Shown here: positions 1 through 13,011 of the stretch, in pieces
How the letters are laid out: each line of letters begins with the position of its first letter
How positions within the stretch are numbered: the first letter of the stretch is position 1
Source of the DNA: Triangularia verruculosa
Taxonomy: Eukaryota; Ascomycota; Sordariomycetes; Sordariales; Podosporaceae
DNA: 64,000 nt
NCBI GenBank assembly: GCA_033296885.1
Contig: MU863913.1
Span: 124,001-188,000 of the forward strand
Direction of reading: 5' to 3'
Program-made: the position numbers and the translations under genes
Notes under the pieces: model-generated
What the model was told of the DNA's origin: nothing
Databases searched by the model: none
The model's input: the letters and a program-made list of their open reading frames with translations, nothing else

Positions 1-1127
1 ACAGCTCGCTTGCTCTCTTCTTCAACCTGGTCCGCGGACAGATTCCACCATCCTCCAAAACCCATGCTGAAAAGACACATGACGCTATGGAAGTCATGTA
101 GGTGAGCTGTCGTGTTCCGAGTCTAGGCCCATTTCTCTCGGCCCCCACCCAGCCTTGGTTGGCCATCAGCGCCAGTGTTGGAGGGTGAGGGTGTACAAGA
201 TAGATTAACCTCCACATTCCCATGCCGGTGATCAATACAATCAAACTCGAGTGTGTGACAATAACAATAGACAACCAGAAAGAGCAGGTCATCATCAGCA
301 ACGACAACAACAACAACAATAAACCACAACGAAAGAAAAGGAAAAGAAAAGCGGGTTTCCAGACATGTACATGTATTTTGTTTTTCTCTCTCTCACGCCT
401 TCTCTCTGTGCATCTCTGAGCTCTTTCCAACATGGATGTTCCTCCTCTTGTAAATATCTTCCTCTTGCGATGGACAAAATTGCGACTCTGGGAATCTTTC
501 AATGTTTGATAGTAGACAAAGGAAAACGAGAAAAAGGATGCTTTTTTTTCCCCCCAGTCGGGGAATTTGACAGGGCCGCGACAGTATCAAAACACAACAA
601 ATGGAGAGAAGAAGAGACAGTAAAAGACGAATTCAAACAGCAGTAGGAAAAAATCAAATCGCACACTTGGGACTCTTGGCCTGTTTCTCTGGCGGCAGAA
701 TTCCCTGGACATTTTGGTTAGAGTGACAAGAAAAACGAGCAAAAGAAAGAGAGATCGGATGGCTGCCTGCTTCCACATGGTGAAGCTGAGTCGTCGTCGT
801 AGGTCCCGTCGCCTATCGAGATGGGTGTCGGCGTCATATCCCCGGGAATCGGGATGGTCTGTTTCGAAGAAAGTGGCTGCGGCGGGTCGAATGCTCGAGA
901 TAGATGGGGTTGTCCACTAGCCGTGTAACCCCCAACTTTCTCATCAATGGCGGTCATGGTGGGTGTCGTGCGGTCGGATTTCGACTCGGCCAGTGTCCAT
1001 CCACGCCTTGACACACTGTTCTATTTCCAGCGACTATTTCTTTTTTGGACTGGCCAGTGCTTTTCGTGTCGCCACCACCTTGGAATATTCCAACCAACCA
1101 ACCCCCCAGACATGCTCCATCTCAAGA
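1..1127. other. Non-coding stretch 3' of the zinc-cluster regulator
   Basis: No convincing gene. This is the downstream side of the minus-strand regulator, so part is probably its 3' UTR. It holds an AAC trinucleotide run (about 304-319), an ACATGTACATGTA palindromic run near 363 and pyrimidine-rich tracts. The short open frames are low-complexity and show no family motif. Confidence 0.5.
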
Positions 1128-2791
1128 CTAGTGCCGGGTAGCAACAGCAGCGTGATGTCTCTCGACGCTGGCGCTGTGGTGCCCATACGCCGACGACAAC
1201 GAGGGCAGCGACGGCCCGTCGTGCCCACCACCGCCGCCGCCGCCGCCGCCCTCATGTCCAGCCCCGTATGCAGAGTCCCTTCGGCATGAAGCATCGGTCG
1301 AACCGGAGGTGCCGTACGAGCCCATGTCGAATGCTGGGCCCTGGCTGGACAAGGCTGCACGGTCAGAGTCGCTAAAGATGCTTTCTGGGCCGCTGGATTC
1401 GGTCCGCGACGACATGGAGCTGTAGCTGTCATAGCCCGACTCTGTCGCCGGTGGGGGGCCGCTCGATTTAGCTCCCGAGAGGGGTGGGTAGGTGGAGGAG
1501 CGGTGACTGGCCGCCGAGGGATTGGGGAGCACGCGATCTGAGGATGGCAGAGAAGCCGACATGTTTGTGAAGGAAAAGCTTGGCCCCTCTTGGGGGTGGT
1601 GTGACGGCCCTCGCACGGCTCCTCCTGCTGCCGTGTAGGCTGATGACGGGGGAGCGGCATAGCTGGTCGGGGAGGTGGTGACTTCTGGATCCAGGTACAT
1701 GCTGCCGTATCCGTGTCCATGTCCACCGGTTGATTTTCTGCTCGATGGCCAAGCCGTGGGTCCGTGATGGCCTGGAAGGGGCATCACAGGAATGCTGCTG
1801 AGCTCGTGAGGGTGGCTCCCAGGCAGAGGAATGGCACAGGCGTCAAAGGCAGAGCCCCCCGGGACGGTGCCGTCGTCAGGACCGACGCCATATGCGAGAG
1901 CATGCGGTGGGGAGCCATACGCGGCCGACATGGCAGGATAGTAGGGTTTGGCCGGGGTGTAGGAGTAGCCGCCGCTGCTTCCATGTCGAGCCTGGGTGTA
2001 GGATGACAAGACATCTGTGCTCCCCAGATGCTGCCCGGTGCTTAACAGGTCGGAATGGGAATACGGGCTGGGGCCGGGGGAGGTGTAGGTAGGAGCCCGG
2101 GACGCGTAGAGTCTCGCATCACCAACGTTGTAGCCAAACTCGCCGCCGGTTGGCTCGCTCCGGAATCCAGCCTCTCTGGACTGGACCCTCAGAAACTGAC
2201 AGGGCTCCGCATTTGCATTCTTGCAATTGGAGCATGGCTGCCCCTGTCCCGGGTCACCACTGCATCTGATCTTTCGTTTTCTGCACCTCCCGCACTAAGG
2301 TAGGTACGATATTCTATATCAGCAGAGTTCAATCAAATATCAAAGGAGAGGGAAAAGGCGCATACCGCAACAGCAATTCTTTTTCTCTGTGGTGTAGAGT
2401 CAGACCCATCCATGCCGCCATGCCCGCCCTGATCAGACATGCTGAGGTGACCTCGGACGTGGCCGTCAGTTCCGTGTATCGAGTGAGATGACAGTGGGTA
2501 GCCGTGATGGCGGTGGTGAGAGTGATGCCGATCCGAATCCAGAGATGGCAAGCTGGCCGGTGTTGGATAGTACACAGCTGGATATGGCCGGCTCGTGTTG
2601 TTGTAGCTCGATCTGCTGCCGAGTCTGGGAGGCAAAGGGGGCCCGAGTCCACCGAGTCCTGGGACGAGTCCACCAATACCGCCTACAAGCGTGCTGTCGC
2701 TAGATGTGTTGGAGCCCGAGGAAGACGAAGACGATGAGGATGAAGATGAAGAGGAAGAGGTATAACACTGCGACTGGGACTGGGACACCAT
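1128..2791 (-). CDS. Zn2Cys6 (C6) zinc-cluster transcription factor
   Basis: Probable nuclear DNA-binding regulator of 530 aa. Exons are 2791..2366 and 2294..1128. The 71-nt intron (GTATGC..TTAG) falls exactly before the first cluster cysteine. After splicing the reading runs RKRIAVA then CGRCRKRKIRC, giving a full C-X2-C-X6-C-X9-C-X2-C-X7-C cluster at residues 143, 146, 153, 163, 166 and 174. The cluster is central rather than N-terminal. It is preceded by a poly-Ser run (about residues 12-25) and a His-rich stretch, and followed by a long Ser/Gly/Pro/Tyr-rich disordered tail with a nine-Gly run near the C-terminus. No fungal-specific transcription factor middle homology domain is visible. 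The ATG at 2791 is the first in the exon frame that reads MVSQSQSQ. Family assignment is firm; target genes are unknown. A very long gene-free region lies upstream. Confidence 0.88.
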
Positions 2792-5700
2792 TTGATTTGT
2801 CCTCTTTTTTTCTCGCCGTGTCCTTGTTTTGAATCTCGCGAACTGGGCGGTTGTTCTGTCTGTCTGTCTCGTCTGCTGTGGCTTGCGAGCGTGGTTATTA
2901 TTATCAAGACGTAGAAATGGCTCGACAGGCTGAGCGTGTGTCTGGTGTGATGGGAGGGGTACAACAGTGTCGTGTGCAGTGCGTGTAAATTGTCCGGTCA
3001 CTTAAACACCGCAACTCGAAATCCCGATCGATCCAGGATGAAGTCAACTGGAACCTCGCCCCGGGATCCAAATCGGCCGCGCTGTATGCCCTGAGAGGCT
3101 GCGACCTGGCCCTCGAACGATCTTCACCGACAATCGAAAACAGAAAGAGAGGCTCCCTTGGAGTCGAGAGTCGGGGCTGAATTATGGCCAGAGACAAAGA
3201 CAGCAAAAACCCTTGCTCAAGCTGAACCTCTTAGGACTGGTTTCCCTGCTGTTATGCTCTGATAGACCGGAGGACGGGGTGGGCGGACGCCAAAGACCTG
3301 GAATCGACGCACATGAGCAACGCTGGACCCATCAAAGCGCTCGCCGTGGAAGCACAGGATAACGAGAAGCACATGTCCCTCGGCCGAGAAAGTTGAATAG
3401 TGGGGAGATGAATGAGCAAAGGCAGGATGGGGAGGGGTGAGACATGGTACACACACCTTTCCGGGTCCCAACTTCTGGAATTGGTTTGAATCAAAGACAA
3501 ATCCCCAGCGCAATCTACGTCCGATCCAGTGGTTGGGAATCGATTGGTGACCTCTGGTTCGTTTCGTCAGATTGTCTTGAAAAAGCTGAGCTCGGTGGTG
3601 TATCTTGGTCTTCTTCTCGGGGGGGGGTGGAGATGATGAAACAAAAAGGAGACCAAAGACACAAGGGTAGAATAAGGTACCTAGGTAGGTAAGGGGGGGC
3701 GTATGATGTGATGTGTGAGATGTTGACCTTGGCACAAAGGTCTAGTTTCACCATTAGTAGTGAAGAAAGAAATCGAGCGAGACAAGATAAGACACTGGAC
3801 AGATCAGAAAAAACAAAAGTAGGTAAGTGGAGGGAAAAGGGGGGGGGGGAGGAAACGGGGAGGACATGCAAGTGTGATGATGTTATAAAGACCTGTGTAT
3901 CACCTCGCCCTGCCCGTTGCTCGTTGGGCAGTTTCCCCATGTACCGTGCGTGTATTGGAGGGTCTGTTTGCATTCATCCTGTCAGCTGTATGATGGATCT
4001 CTGCCAGTGCTTCGCAATGACGGCGATTCCAGAAACGCTGAAAGCATGGGCACACATGAATGAGCATGGACAGGCCTGTCTCTCTCAGGGACATTTTCCC
4101 TTGACATGATGGTGCTACCACGCTCATGATGTTCAAGTTGGCCCGCTGCCCTGCCTTGTGGTTCTTAGTCCGGTCCTACGCGTTTTTGACAGCGGAGGTT
4201 GACGGGCACTTCGACACAGAGACACGGACGGGGTGTTGTCGAATCGGCCAGCCTCTGTCCGGTACAAAACCTGAAGTACCTCAAAAGGTATTCAGACTGC
4301 CTCTTCTCTGACACGAATCTACCGGGCATGCGGCTACCTGCATCGGGATAAGCCACCTGATGTACCTAGCTTCTTGCCCCTACATGTATCTTTTTTGGGC
4401 ATCAGATGGCAGGCCAAGGGGGGAAACGGCCACCTGCCACATCAACCATGGGTACATGTACTGTAATAAGATGCTGTACCAGCTTCTCAACGTCGAGGCT
4501 AGCAAGCCTTTCAAGTTTGAGTGCCCAGGGAACGGCCAAGTACATGTTGCTCGCTATGTACATGACCCACCACTATTTCTTAATACTGCATTTAGCGGGC
4601 GTCGAATTGCCTGCCGAAGAATGGGCGACTTTGTACTACCTCAGCTTCGAGTGAAATTTCTGAGGCAGGTAAGAGGAGGCGAGGTGCCCAATACGGCCTT
4701 TCAGAATAAAATAAAAGAGGGAGCAGAACGACTTCGCAGTGTTTAATGAGCAGTCACCAGGGTTCAAGTGACACTTCGCAAGCAAAAGTCCCTTCCCCCC
4801 CCACAGGTGCTGTCTAAGGGCAAACGAATCACAGACAAGACCCCAAGTCCTTGCGTCTCGATGCGCAATTGATTTGATAAGGTGAGGCAGTTTGCTTGAG
4901 TCTTGGCCCAAACTTGTGTCATTGTGTACTTGGCTTTTAGCGAACAATCGAGATCTCGCACAACGTGATGCAGCCATCTCAAGATAGAGAAAAGCGGGCA
5001 ATGACAACGCATAAATGAGCTTCTCCTGTTCCTGTGCAACTCGTGGATATCTCAAGAGACCAGTGTTTGTACTGTGCTACTGGCCCAATGCTGGCGGTCA
5101 GTGATGGGGAGATGGGATGATATCTGACCTGAATTGCAAACGAGTGAATTCTGTTTGAATTTTCTGAGATCCCAGAGAAAAAAAGTGAGAATCGTATACA
5201 TCAGACGCTACCTGAGATGCACTGGGCAGGCCGTAGGAAATATGGCGTTTTCACTGTGCAAACATGCCCGGGCACCCCCGCCCCCCTCCTTGCCTGCAGA
5301 ACGATTGGCGTCGGCTTCCCACCATCTCAGAGGATGGCGGGAGAGGAAGTTGAATGAAGTTGACGTTGGCGGTTCCGATATCAACAGAGAAAAGTGCAGA
5401 TTCAATGCTTTTCTTTATGTCGATACCTTACCTAGCTGAGGGAACGCTGGGCAATGTCGCCCTGAAACTGGGGCCGAATTGAGAGGCGGGAATCGATCGG
5501 ATCGGATAACCACCGAATGCCAATGACACTCAGCACGTTCTGGACGTCAAGGCAGGTACGAAGATCAACTGCAGAGTACCTCGGTCGCAGCCCATGTCCC
5601 CATGCCAAGTTTGCACAGTGCAACCATCGACGGAAGCTGGAGCAACGAGCTGGCGTCTCGACCGGCCTGAGATCGTCTTTTATCGTGCTTTGCATGCAGC

Positions 5701-8700
5701 AGGTTGCAGTCAAGCCGGGTGCCCCTGGGTGCCCCCAAAGATTCTATCACATTCTCTGTCTGAGACCTCCTCGCATGTTCCCATCGTCTTCTTCTCCCGC
5801 AAGCCAAAATATGACAGATCTGCTTTTTCCCCTGGGCCCCCCTGGGGTCTGGCATCCAAGGCAAGGAATCCGATTTGTCGACTAGCCCGGTTTCAACGGG
5901 AGCGTGAAGATCACCCACTGTCAGTTAGGTATGCTTTACATATCCACCGCGCGCAGTCATGGGAACGGGGGAGGGGGGGCTTGGGGAAGCGTGGACTGCG
6001 TGAGGGGGGCTGCCTGGGAGACAATCATGCATGTTGCAAACACCAAAAGCCAGCTGCCCGGCACTGTGTCCCAAGCAGAAACCCCCGGGGCTTCTGCAGA
6101 CGTCGTTGGACCAGAAGCCCGCAAACTGCATCCGATAGATGAGACGAGGAAAGAAAGTGCTAATTTCATTCTCGACACGGCTGCACCCGTATCTTCAGAT
6201 CTCGGTCCGACTGTCTGGGGAAGCTGATCGGATGATCGGTTTTGGAAGTATTTGTACTCTCACGCTGATTATGGGCCGAAGATAACTGCCTACCTCACTA
6301 CCTTTTCACCATCTTCAAACCCTCTCACTCGAGCTCTGCGTCTTGCCACCAGGCCTCTAGTTCTGCACATCACACGCAAATTTCAAACCAGCCACCAAGC
6401 TCGTCATCCCGCAGTTACCAGTCTGGGATTGCATACAACCTGAGTTCCGATCGGGTTGGTCCATCCGAGTCTCCAGGCTCCGGAAGCGGGCTGGGCTGCT
6501 TTTTCCCCTCTTCAGGTTTCCGGCTCAGCTACTTCAGCTTATCTAACCCGTGACTGGCTTTTGTCAGGTCTCGCCTCGACTGGCCTTGTTCATGGGGCAG
6601 TTGAGATACGGCTAGGTGCATGTTGATGTCTCTCGTCTCGTGCTCACGCATTGCCTAGCCAGGTGCCACGGCGTCGAAAAGAATTTTGATCAGGGCCCTT
6701 GAGGCGTGCTTCAGAAGTCAGTTACCGGTACGACTGGTACCCGAAGGAGCTGTGCCACGGGCGCGGCGGTTCCCCTCCACTTCTCCAACTTGGCTCTCTC
6801 TTGTTGACTGTGAACTCAACAGTGTCTGCACATTATTATAGCTAGGAGATTGATGAAAATAGAGCATAAGGTACGAAGTACCTACTCGACTACCTAATGA
6901 CTGGTCTGCGCGAACATGTTTCACTGTGGTTCTATTCCAGACAGCAACGTGTCTCAGTGACTACGCACCAAACAGGAAAACACTGTCCAGCGTAGTGAAC
7001 AGATTTAGATCTGGACTACTTGTTCTCATAGGCTCAATTTGCTAACAATGGCCAAAGCACAGTCGAGTCCGGCCTTACCTACCTAGGCAGTGCATCAGCT
7101 GTATGAATCCAGGACCGCATGGGTGATAGTAAGCGAGGGAGAAATGATGAAATATTTCCTCCAAGTAACACAACGTCAATCGCAGAACTCCAGTCAATCA
7201 AGGCGATTTGGCCAACCTTGAACGATGCCCCCTAGAAACCTCCGAGCGGAACCCCAAAGCCCCCAGCCTTGGCCACTCTGCGTCATCATCAGATCATCTT
7301 GTATTACCCTTCAAAACACATCTGGACTTCTCCCACAAGCAAGATCCCAGGAGGTCCGAGCAAGCCAGATTTCTCCAGCCTTTCTGTGCTCTCGTGTGGT
7401 CTTTGCCAGAGCCGGAACCAACACGAAAAGGCAGAGCTGTCTTCCTTCCGGCGAGACTGATCGAGAAAGACAGGATATTTCTGGAAGCATGAATGTAATG
7501 TGCACGCGCGTCCACGAGAATAACTACCATGCTTTTTTCGATGCCGCCAACAAATGGCGTCGAGATATTCAGGATGGAGAGAGTATGCACTAACGCCATC
7601 TTTTTCTTTTCCCGAGTCGGTCCTTCGGATTGAGGGCGAGGGACCTTACAGCTCGACCCGTCACCCAAACGGTAAACCGGTAAAAAAAAACCGCCATGGG
7701 CGTCTGTCGAGACACGTTGCCCGAACGCCTCCTAGATAAAAAGAGAACTTCTTTTCTTTTTCTTGCCTGCCGGTGATGGGTAGCGTAACGCGGGTCGGCA
7801 ACATGAGTTTCGGAGCCTTCAGTTGAAAGAGAAGAAGAAGAAAAGGAACGGTGGTGAATGACGGGCATGATCCGTTGGAACAGCATCCATCACACACCCA
7901 CCCACACACAGAAACCCAACCCGGGACACCCGCCCCTCCATCACCCATTGACGAGCAACCCCCTAGCCCCAACTACCCACCAAAGCCAATTTTTATGCAG
8001 CACGAATAACCACCTGTAGCCCCGATTGGCCGCCCTGTTCGTCCGCCCGCCATCACAGCCCGTTTCCGAACTCCATCTTCGCCAAATATAAACATATAAT
8101 AAATGCGGTATAATTTTTCAGCCCAATGACAGCCCAACCCACCACGGGGGCCGAGAACGGGCTGAGTATCTACACAGTATGGGACTTCATGAAAAGCCTC
8201 CTCACCCTATCTCGCTGCGTCGTACGGAAACCGCACGAACAGCTCGTGGAACCAGACCATTCCGGGCACGAAACCCCTAGGTTTGCAGCAATCATCCAAG
8301 TTGCGGTAGAAAGTATGATACGGCGGCTGGCAGTAGTGCATGCTCCATCTGAGCCCAACAGCCACGCCCAGAGGGGCTTCGAGACAGAAGCGGCCCGCAC
8401 CTGTGGTCTGTCTAGAAGGTGGCCGGTCGTCTTTCGACTGTGACGAAGTGTCTGCGGTGAGAGGGCTGCCGTACGCGAGAGGGTGGGGAAATATGTGCTG
8501 GACCGAAAGAGAAACAATTGCCCGGCATGCATGTTACCTGCCCCTGTGATGTAGTCACGACGAATGGGGGGTAGATCACTGGCGATGACGATGGTGATTA
8601 ACATGTGCAACGGAAACGGACAGTCGTCAGGTAACCTTCCCAGTCAGGACTTCCCGCGAACCACAGGGCGGGGGAGACGGGGGGGCTGAAAGCGAAACCC

Positions 8701-9410
8701 GCGGCTGGGAGTAGATGAAAGAAACAAGAAAAGGGGTAGGAAGCACCCGTTGAAGCCATCAGAGAACACTGCAACGCGCCTCGACTACCCGAACCGCAAA
8801 AACCAATGACCGTGGTTAATCCGCCCCGCCCACCAGCTGCCCACTCCAGCCCGCCACGTCGATATCAAGCGCGGACGAAAAAGAAAACTCGTATAAACAG
8901 TTCAGAGCAACAGGAGGCGAGCCACATTCATTGGGCCCTCTTTCAGACACAGGGTCCTTGCGGACGCAGCCCATCGGGACGATACACCATCCACTGACAG
9001 AACACCATGCAGTCCAGAGCTCCTCTTGACGTCTACTCAAGAGCGCATGTGCAAGTCCAAGCAGGAGTCCCATACAGGGTGGCTAGAGCGGCCGAGGTGA
9101 CACTTGTCTAGGTTGTGCCCTCAAAACCGAGCCAACCGGATGCCATCCATTCATAGGCGGTGTTGAGTAACGGGGGGCTACCGGTCCGGCGTTGGAGACA
9201 CTCGGATAGACAGGTAGCTGGCAGCTAAGAAAGGCAGCAAAGAGCAAGACAGATTGGACACAAAAAAACAGGGTGCTGTCGAACCTGGGGTCGGGGGTCA
9301 CTCTTGGTTCTGGCTTGCCAATGTAGTCTGCATGGATTCTGCGATATCCACGCACAGTACAACAAAGCCGGCAGCCGTTACCATCGCGACACAAGACCGA
9401 CGACAACCGT
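2792..9410. other. 6.6 kb gene-free region upstream of the zinc-cluster gene
   Basis: This stretch lies 5' of the zinc-cluster gene and 3' of cyp6. All open frames are short (the longest about 180 codons), overlap on both strands, and show no domain, signal peptide or membrane pattern. Visible structure: G-runs of 7-11 near 3619, 3693 and 3840; TACCTAGGTA-type motifs near 3675, 5425, 6890 and 7078; several TACATGTA palindromes between 4360 and 4565; a CA/CCA-rich run near 7890; and an AT-rich TATA-like patch near 8085-8120. The likely content is a long promoter plus 5' leader, perhaps with leader introns or a non-coding RNA. None of these can be proven from sequence alone. Confidence 0.5.
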
Positions 9411-11179
9411 TCAACGGCCACTGTACTCGCCTCGTCCGTCTCGTCCTCGGTATCTGTCCTTCTCCGGCTTTTCTCTGCCTTGGCCCCTATCCCTGTCCCT
9501 ATCCCTGCTCCTATCCCTTCTATCGCGATCTTGGTCCCGACGATCTTCGCGGGCCCAATCACGATCTTCTCGGCCCCTAAATGATGATTGTCCGGGGTCG
9601 CCTGGCCTGTCATGGCGGCTGTTGTCGCGATAGCTGTCGCGGTGATAACCGTGGTCTCGTCTGGGACTCCGGCTCCGTCGTTCCGTGTGACCTCGCCTGT
9701 ACTCTGGCCTGTTGTTATTGCCGCTACTGCTGTACTTGTCCGTCCGCCGGTCCGGGGAACCTTCCCCCCGCCTGTGTCCCGCAGCTCCTCCTCGGCTATC
9801 TTCCCGAGCACCACTTCCACTCGGGCCGCTCGACCGGCTCTCTCCGGCTCTCCTGTCGTAAGGCTTCTGATTATTATTGTTGTTGTAGCTGCTGCTGCTG
9901 GTGACGCCGGTATCATGCCGGCCATGATGCATGTCTTCCACACCGTGCACCATCCGGTACTGATCGTCCTCGTCGTCACGTTCCACGTCCTCATTCCTGT
10001 ACTTGCGCCATTTCTCCAGCTCTTTGACACCACCCCAACCACCCTTGCCTTTCTTCACGGCAGCATTCTTGCGCTTCGTATTTGTATCGTTTCTCCAGAC
10101 CTCGCTCAGGCGACTGACACTCTGACTGAAGTCCACGTGGATCCTCCTGTCGTCAATCAGCACAGAATCCATCTTGTAGTAGGCCTCCTCACAACTCTTC
10201 TTGTCCTCAAATTCAATAAAAGCATACTGCAAGCTGTCGCCCGTTTTCTGGTCCCTGATGACCTCGCAACTCAATATCTTGCCAAAGCGGCTGAAAATCA
10301 GCTCCAAGTCCTCGTCTGTGGTGACTGGGTTGAGCTTGCAAACAAACAAGACGTTTTCGGGTGGCTTGACTTCGGCAAATGGCAAGTCACCCAGCATCTC
10401 CAATGTCAAAGCCTGCGCAGCGGCTTCTCTCTCTCTTTTCCTTCTCTCGGCTTCAGCAGCCGCTGCTTCGTCCTGCTCAACATCAACCAGCTCTTCGCCT
10501 TCTGCAATCCTGACTGTTTCCAGCTGCGCCTTAGTCGGTGGGGGCGAAGAGCTCGGTTCTCGTAAGCCAGGCGGATCAGGGTACGGATCTTCGAGCACGA
10601 TGGTGTGCTTGATCCTGATATCCACCAGCGGGTTTCCTCTCTCGTCCACGATTGCCTCGTTTATTTTCTCCAGCACGTCAAAGCCCTCGGCGACTTTTCC
10701 AAAGATGGCCGCTTTGTCGTCCAAAAAGTCTATCCCATCTTCTCCCAGCGTAATCAAGAATTGAGAGCCGGCGAGTCTTGTCTCTGGGTCGGAGGGGTGG
10801 GGAGCAGTGGCCATGCTGACAGTGCCTCGCTCACGGTGCTTTAACTTGGGATGGAACAAGGCGGGAAATGTGCTGTCCTTGCCCTCGAGCAGGCCCCAGA
10901 TGGAACTGCCGCCATCAGAGCTGGGCGCCAATGGGCCGAGAGGATCGCCGGTCTGACATGAAAATGACTTCTGAATCGAGTGTATCGGGGAGAAATTGTA
11001 ATATTTTATCTTGCAGAGTTTGAGAAAGCTAGACAAGGGTCAGTCAGTCAGCCGGTCGGTGGAGGACGGTTTTCGAGGTCAAGAAAGGAGATGACGTACT
11101 TTTCGCACATTTTCGGCGCGTAATCGACCAGCAGATCGATGACAATGTCGCCCGCAGTCGTCTCGAGGATGACCGACAT
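9411..11179 (-). CDS. cyp6: Peptidyl-prolyl cis-trans isomerase-like 4 (cyclophilin-RRM protein)
   Basis: Nuclear cyclophilin fused to an RNA-recognition motif, the PPIL4/Cyp6 family, linked to splicing and nuclear RNA processing. Exons are 11179..11100 and 11028..9411, giving 565 aa. The 71-nt intron separates MSVILETTAGDIVIDLL.. from ENFLKLCKIKYYNFSPIH, a typical cyclophilin start. The cyclophilin domain covers about residues 1-165. A Glu/Ala-rich linker and coiled segment follow. The RRM is at about 253-330 with RNP2 (LFVCKL) and RNP1 (LQYAFIEF). The C-terminal 200 residues are rich in Arg, Asp, Ser and Gly with RD/RS repeats, as in splicing factors. Overall order and length match the family. 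It is divergent from efm3 across a 438-bp shared promoter region. Confidence 0.95.
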
Positions 11180-11617
11180 GTTGACGGTTGAGATGCGAGT
11201 GCTCCGTCACTGGTTGTCCAGAGCAAAAGGGCTTCCTACCGAAGCGATTGGAAACGCGATGCCAGGCGCGCTTCTGTGTTCGATGTTCGGCGTTACGTCA
11301 AGGTCCCACTTTTGGTGGCTGGCCAGTGTGGCCGCCCAGAAATTGCATGTTGAAATAAACCCTTTTGTACCGTAGAAAAGCTCAGTTCGTTCCCTCTAAA
11401 CGCTTATTCACCATTTTCAACGACTTACCAAAGTCTTTTTAGCCATTCAATTGCCTCCCAGGGCCTATCAACTATCTAGAGAAATCATCTTGTGCTCCCA
11501 GCTGCCAAACACAGGAATTTCACCGCCTTAATTCTGCCGGTCCTTCAGTGAAGGCGGCCAACATTTTCACTGGCTGCCCGGACTGTGACATCCAATGGTC
11601 TACGGTGACCCTTCATC
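11180..11617. other. Divergent promoter region cyp6 / efm3
   Basis: A 438-bp gap between two start codons facing away from each other. It should hold both promoters. No distinct element stands out. Confidence 0.5.
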
Positions 11618-12670
11618 ATGAGCGACATACCGCAAGTGGCCCGGTTCTGCTGGCAGTGTCTGCAACTGGATGCCTCACCAGAATATCCAGCCGGTGCGTT
11701 GCTTTGCCAGGATGCTGTCCAAGAGGAAATCTACACAAAGCTGTTTGCCAAAGATGTCGCATTCCCACTGCCTCCGCGCTACAGGTTGAGAGTGCTCAAG
11801 GAGTTAACATCGAGGATCGAGAACTCGATCGTAGACTGGGAGGAGCATGTAAGACTAGCTCATGGGAAATATCGTAGACACCAAGACTGACACCAACAGG
11901 GGATATCTGACAACCTCATGACGACCATGTCCGAGCTACTCTCTGTCCCTCTGCCTGCGGAGGTGGTGGCAGCACAGCAAAAGTGTCATGTAACTTACTA
12001 TCTCTCTCTGCTTGAGGAACCTAGAGATGCGACAGTGGTACTGTTGGAGTCACGCTCCATCATCTCAGGGTCAGGAACAACGGGGCTCCGGACCTGGGAA
12101 GCCGCGTTACACCTGGGCCAGTATCTGTGTTCCAACCCAGCATTCGTCAAGGGAAAACGTCTACTGGAATTGGGAACGGGGACCGGCTACGTCGCCATCT
12201 TGTGTGCCAAGCATCTCGGCTCAGAACACATTATTGCATCAGATGGTTCCGAAGACGTGGTAAACAACCTGCCAGACAACCTGTTCATCAATGGACTTCA
12301 GAGTTCAGACAAAGTGTCGGTGTCAGAACTGAGATGGGGCCATGCCTTGCTGGGCACCGAGGAAGAGGAATGGAATGGTGGGAAAAAAGTTGACGTCGTT
12401 CTTGGGGCCGACATCACCTACGATGTGAGCGTAATTCCGGTACTTGTCGCGACGCTGCAGAATCTCGTGGCAATGTCGCCAGGCGTTGTCATTCTGATTG
12501 CGGCCACTGAGCGGAACAGAGCGACATTTGAGAGTTTCCTGGAGGTCTGTTCCAAACGCGGGTTCCGTGTCACGTACGAGACATTTCCAGTGCCGCCTAG
12601 GATGGAGCAGAGAGGGCCGTTCTACAACGACTCAACTCCCATACATATATGCCAATTGACAGTTGCTTGA
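11618..12670 (+). CDS. efm3: Protein-lysine N-methyltransferase of the EFM3/FAM86 family (eEF2 methylation)
   Basis: SAM-dependent seven-beta-strand methyltransferase. Yeast Efm3 and human FAM86A/EEF2KMT methylate a lysine of translation elongation factor 2, and the same role is inferred here. Exons are 11618..11848 and 11900..12670 (intron 51 nt), giving 333 aa, close to the yeast length. The N-terminus has the FAM86-type segment (VARFCWQCLQLD). The SAM-binding motif I is LLELGTGTGY at residues 165-174. The post-I and motif-III positions read ASDGS and VDVVLGADITYD. The next gene on the same strand encodes ribosomal protein S24, so two translation-related genes are adjacent, though with separate promoters. 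Confidence 0.9.
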
Positions 12671-13011
12671 GAGCGTGACGGGGGTGTTGCTAGGTGCTGT
12701 TGATGACCGTGAGCTTTGCCCTGTTGTCAAATGTGGGGCAGCTGTGGGTGCGAGGTGCAGGACCAAAGTGGAAGCTGGTCTGTGCGCTTCCGCCAAAATG
12801 CCCCGCCTTTGCTGACTGATGGCCTTGGAATTCAGGCGACGCACAGATTAGGGCTCACACCCAAATTCGCGATTCGCTGCCGGAATTTTTCGAGATCCAC
12901 CCGCTACCCGGTGCGTGCTGGCCTGCAAAAAACACCAAAGGAAACTCGCCCTCCTCCTGTCGGAATCTGAGATCGATCGAGGTACGACAATCAACGACCG
13001 ACGACATCACC
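12671..13011. other. Promoter region of rps24
   Basis: A 341-bp gap on the plus strand between the efm3 stop and the rps24 start. Pyrimidine-rich patches suit a ribosomal-protein promoter. No other gene is seen. Confidence 0.45.

Noticed and set aside
3217..3735. Minus-strand frame of about 172 codons upstream of the zinc-cluster gene
   Set aside because: Composition is random and Ser/Pro/His-rich. No start context or domain. At best it is leader sequence.
9588..10565. Plus-strand open frame of about 325 codons opposite cyp6
   Set aside because: Complement of the RRM and Arg-rich tail; no family features.
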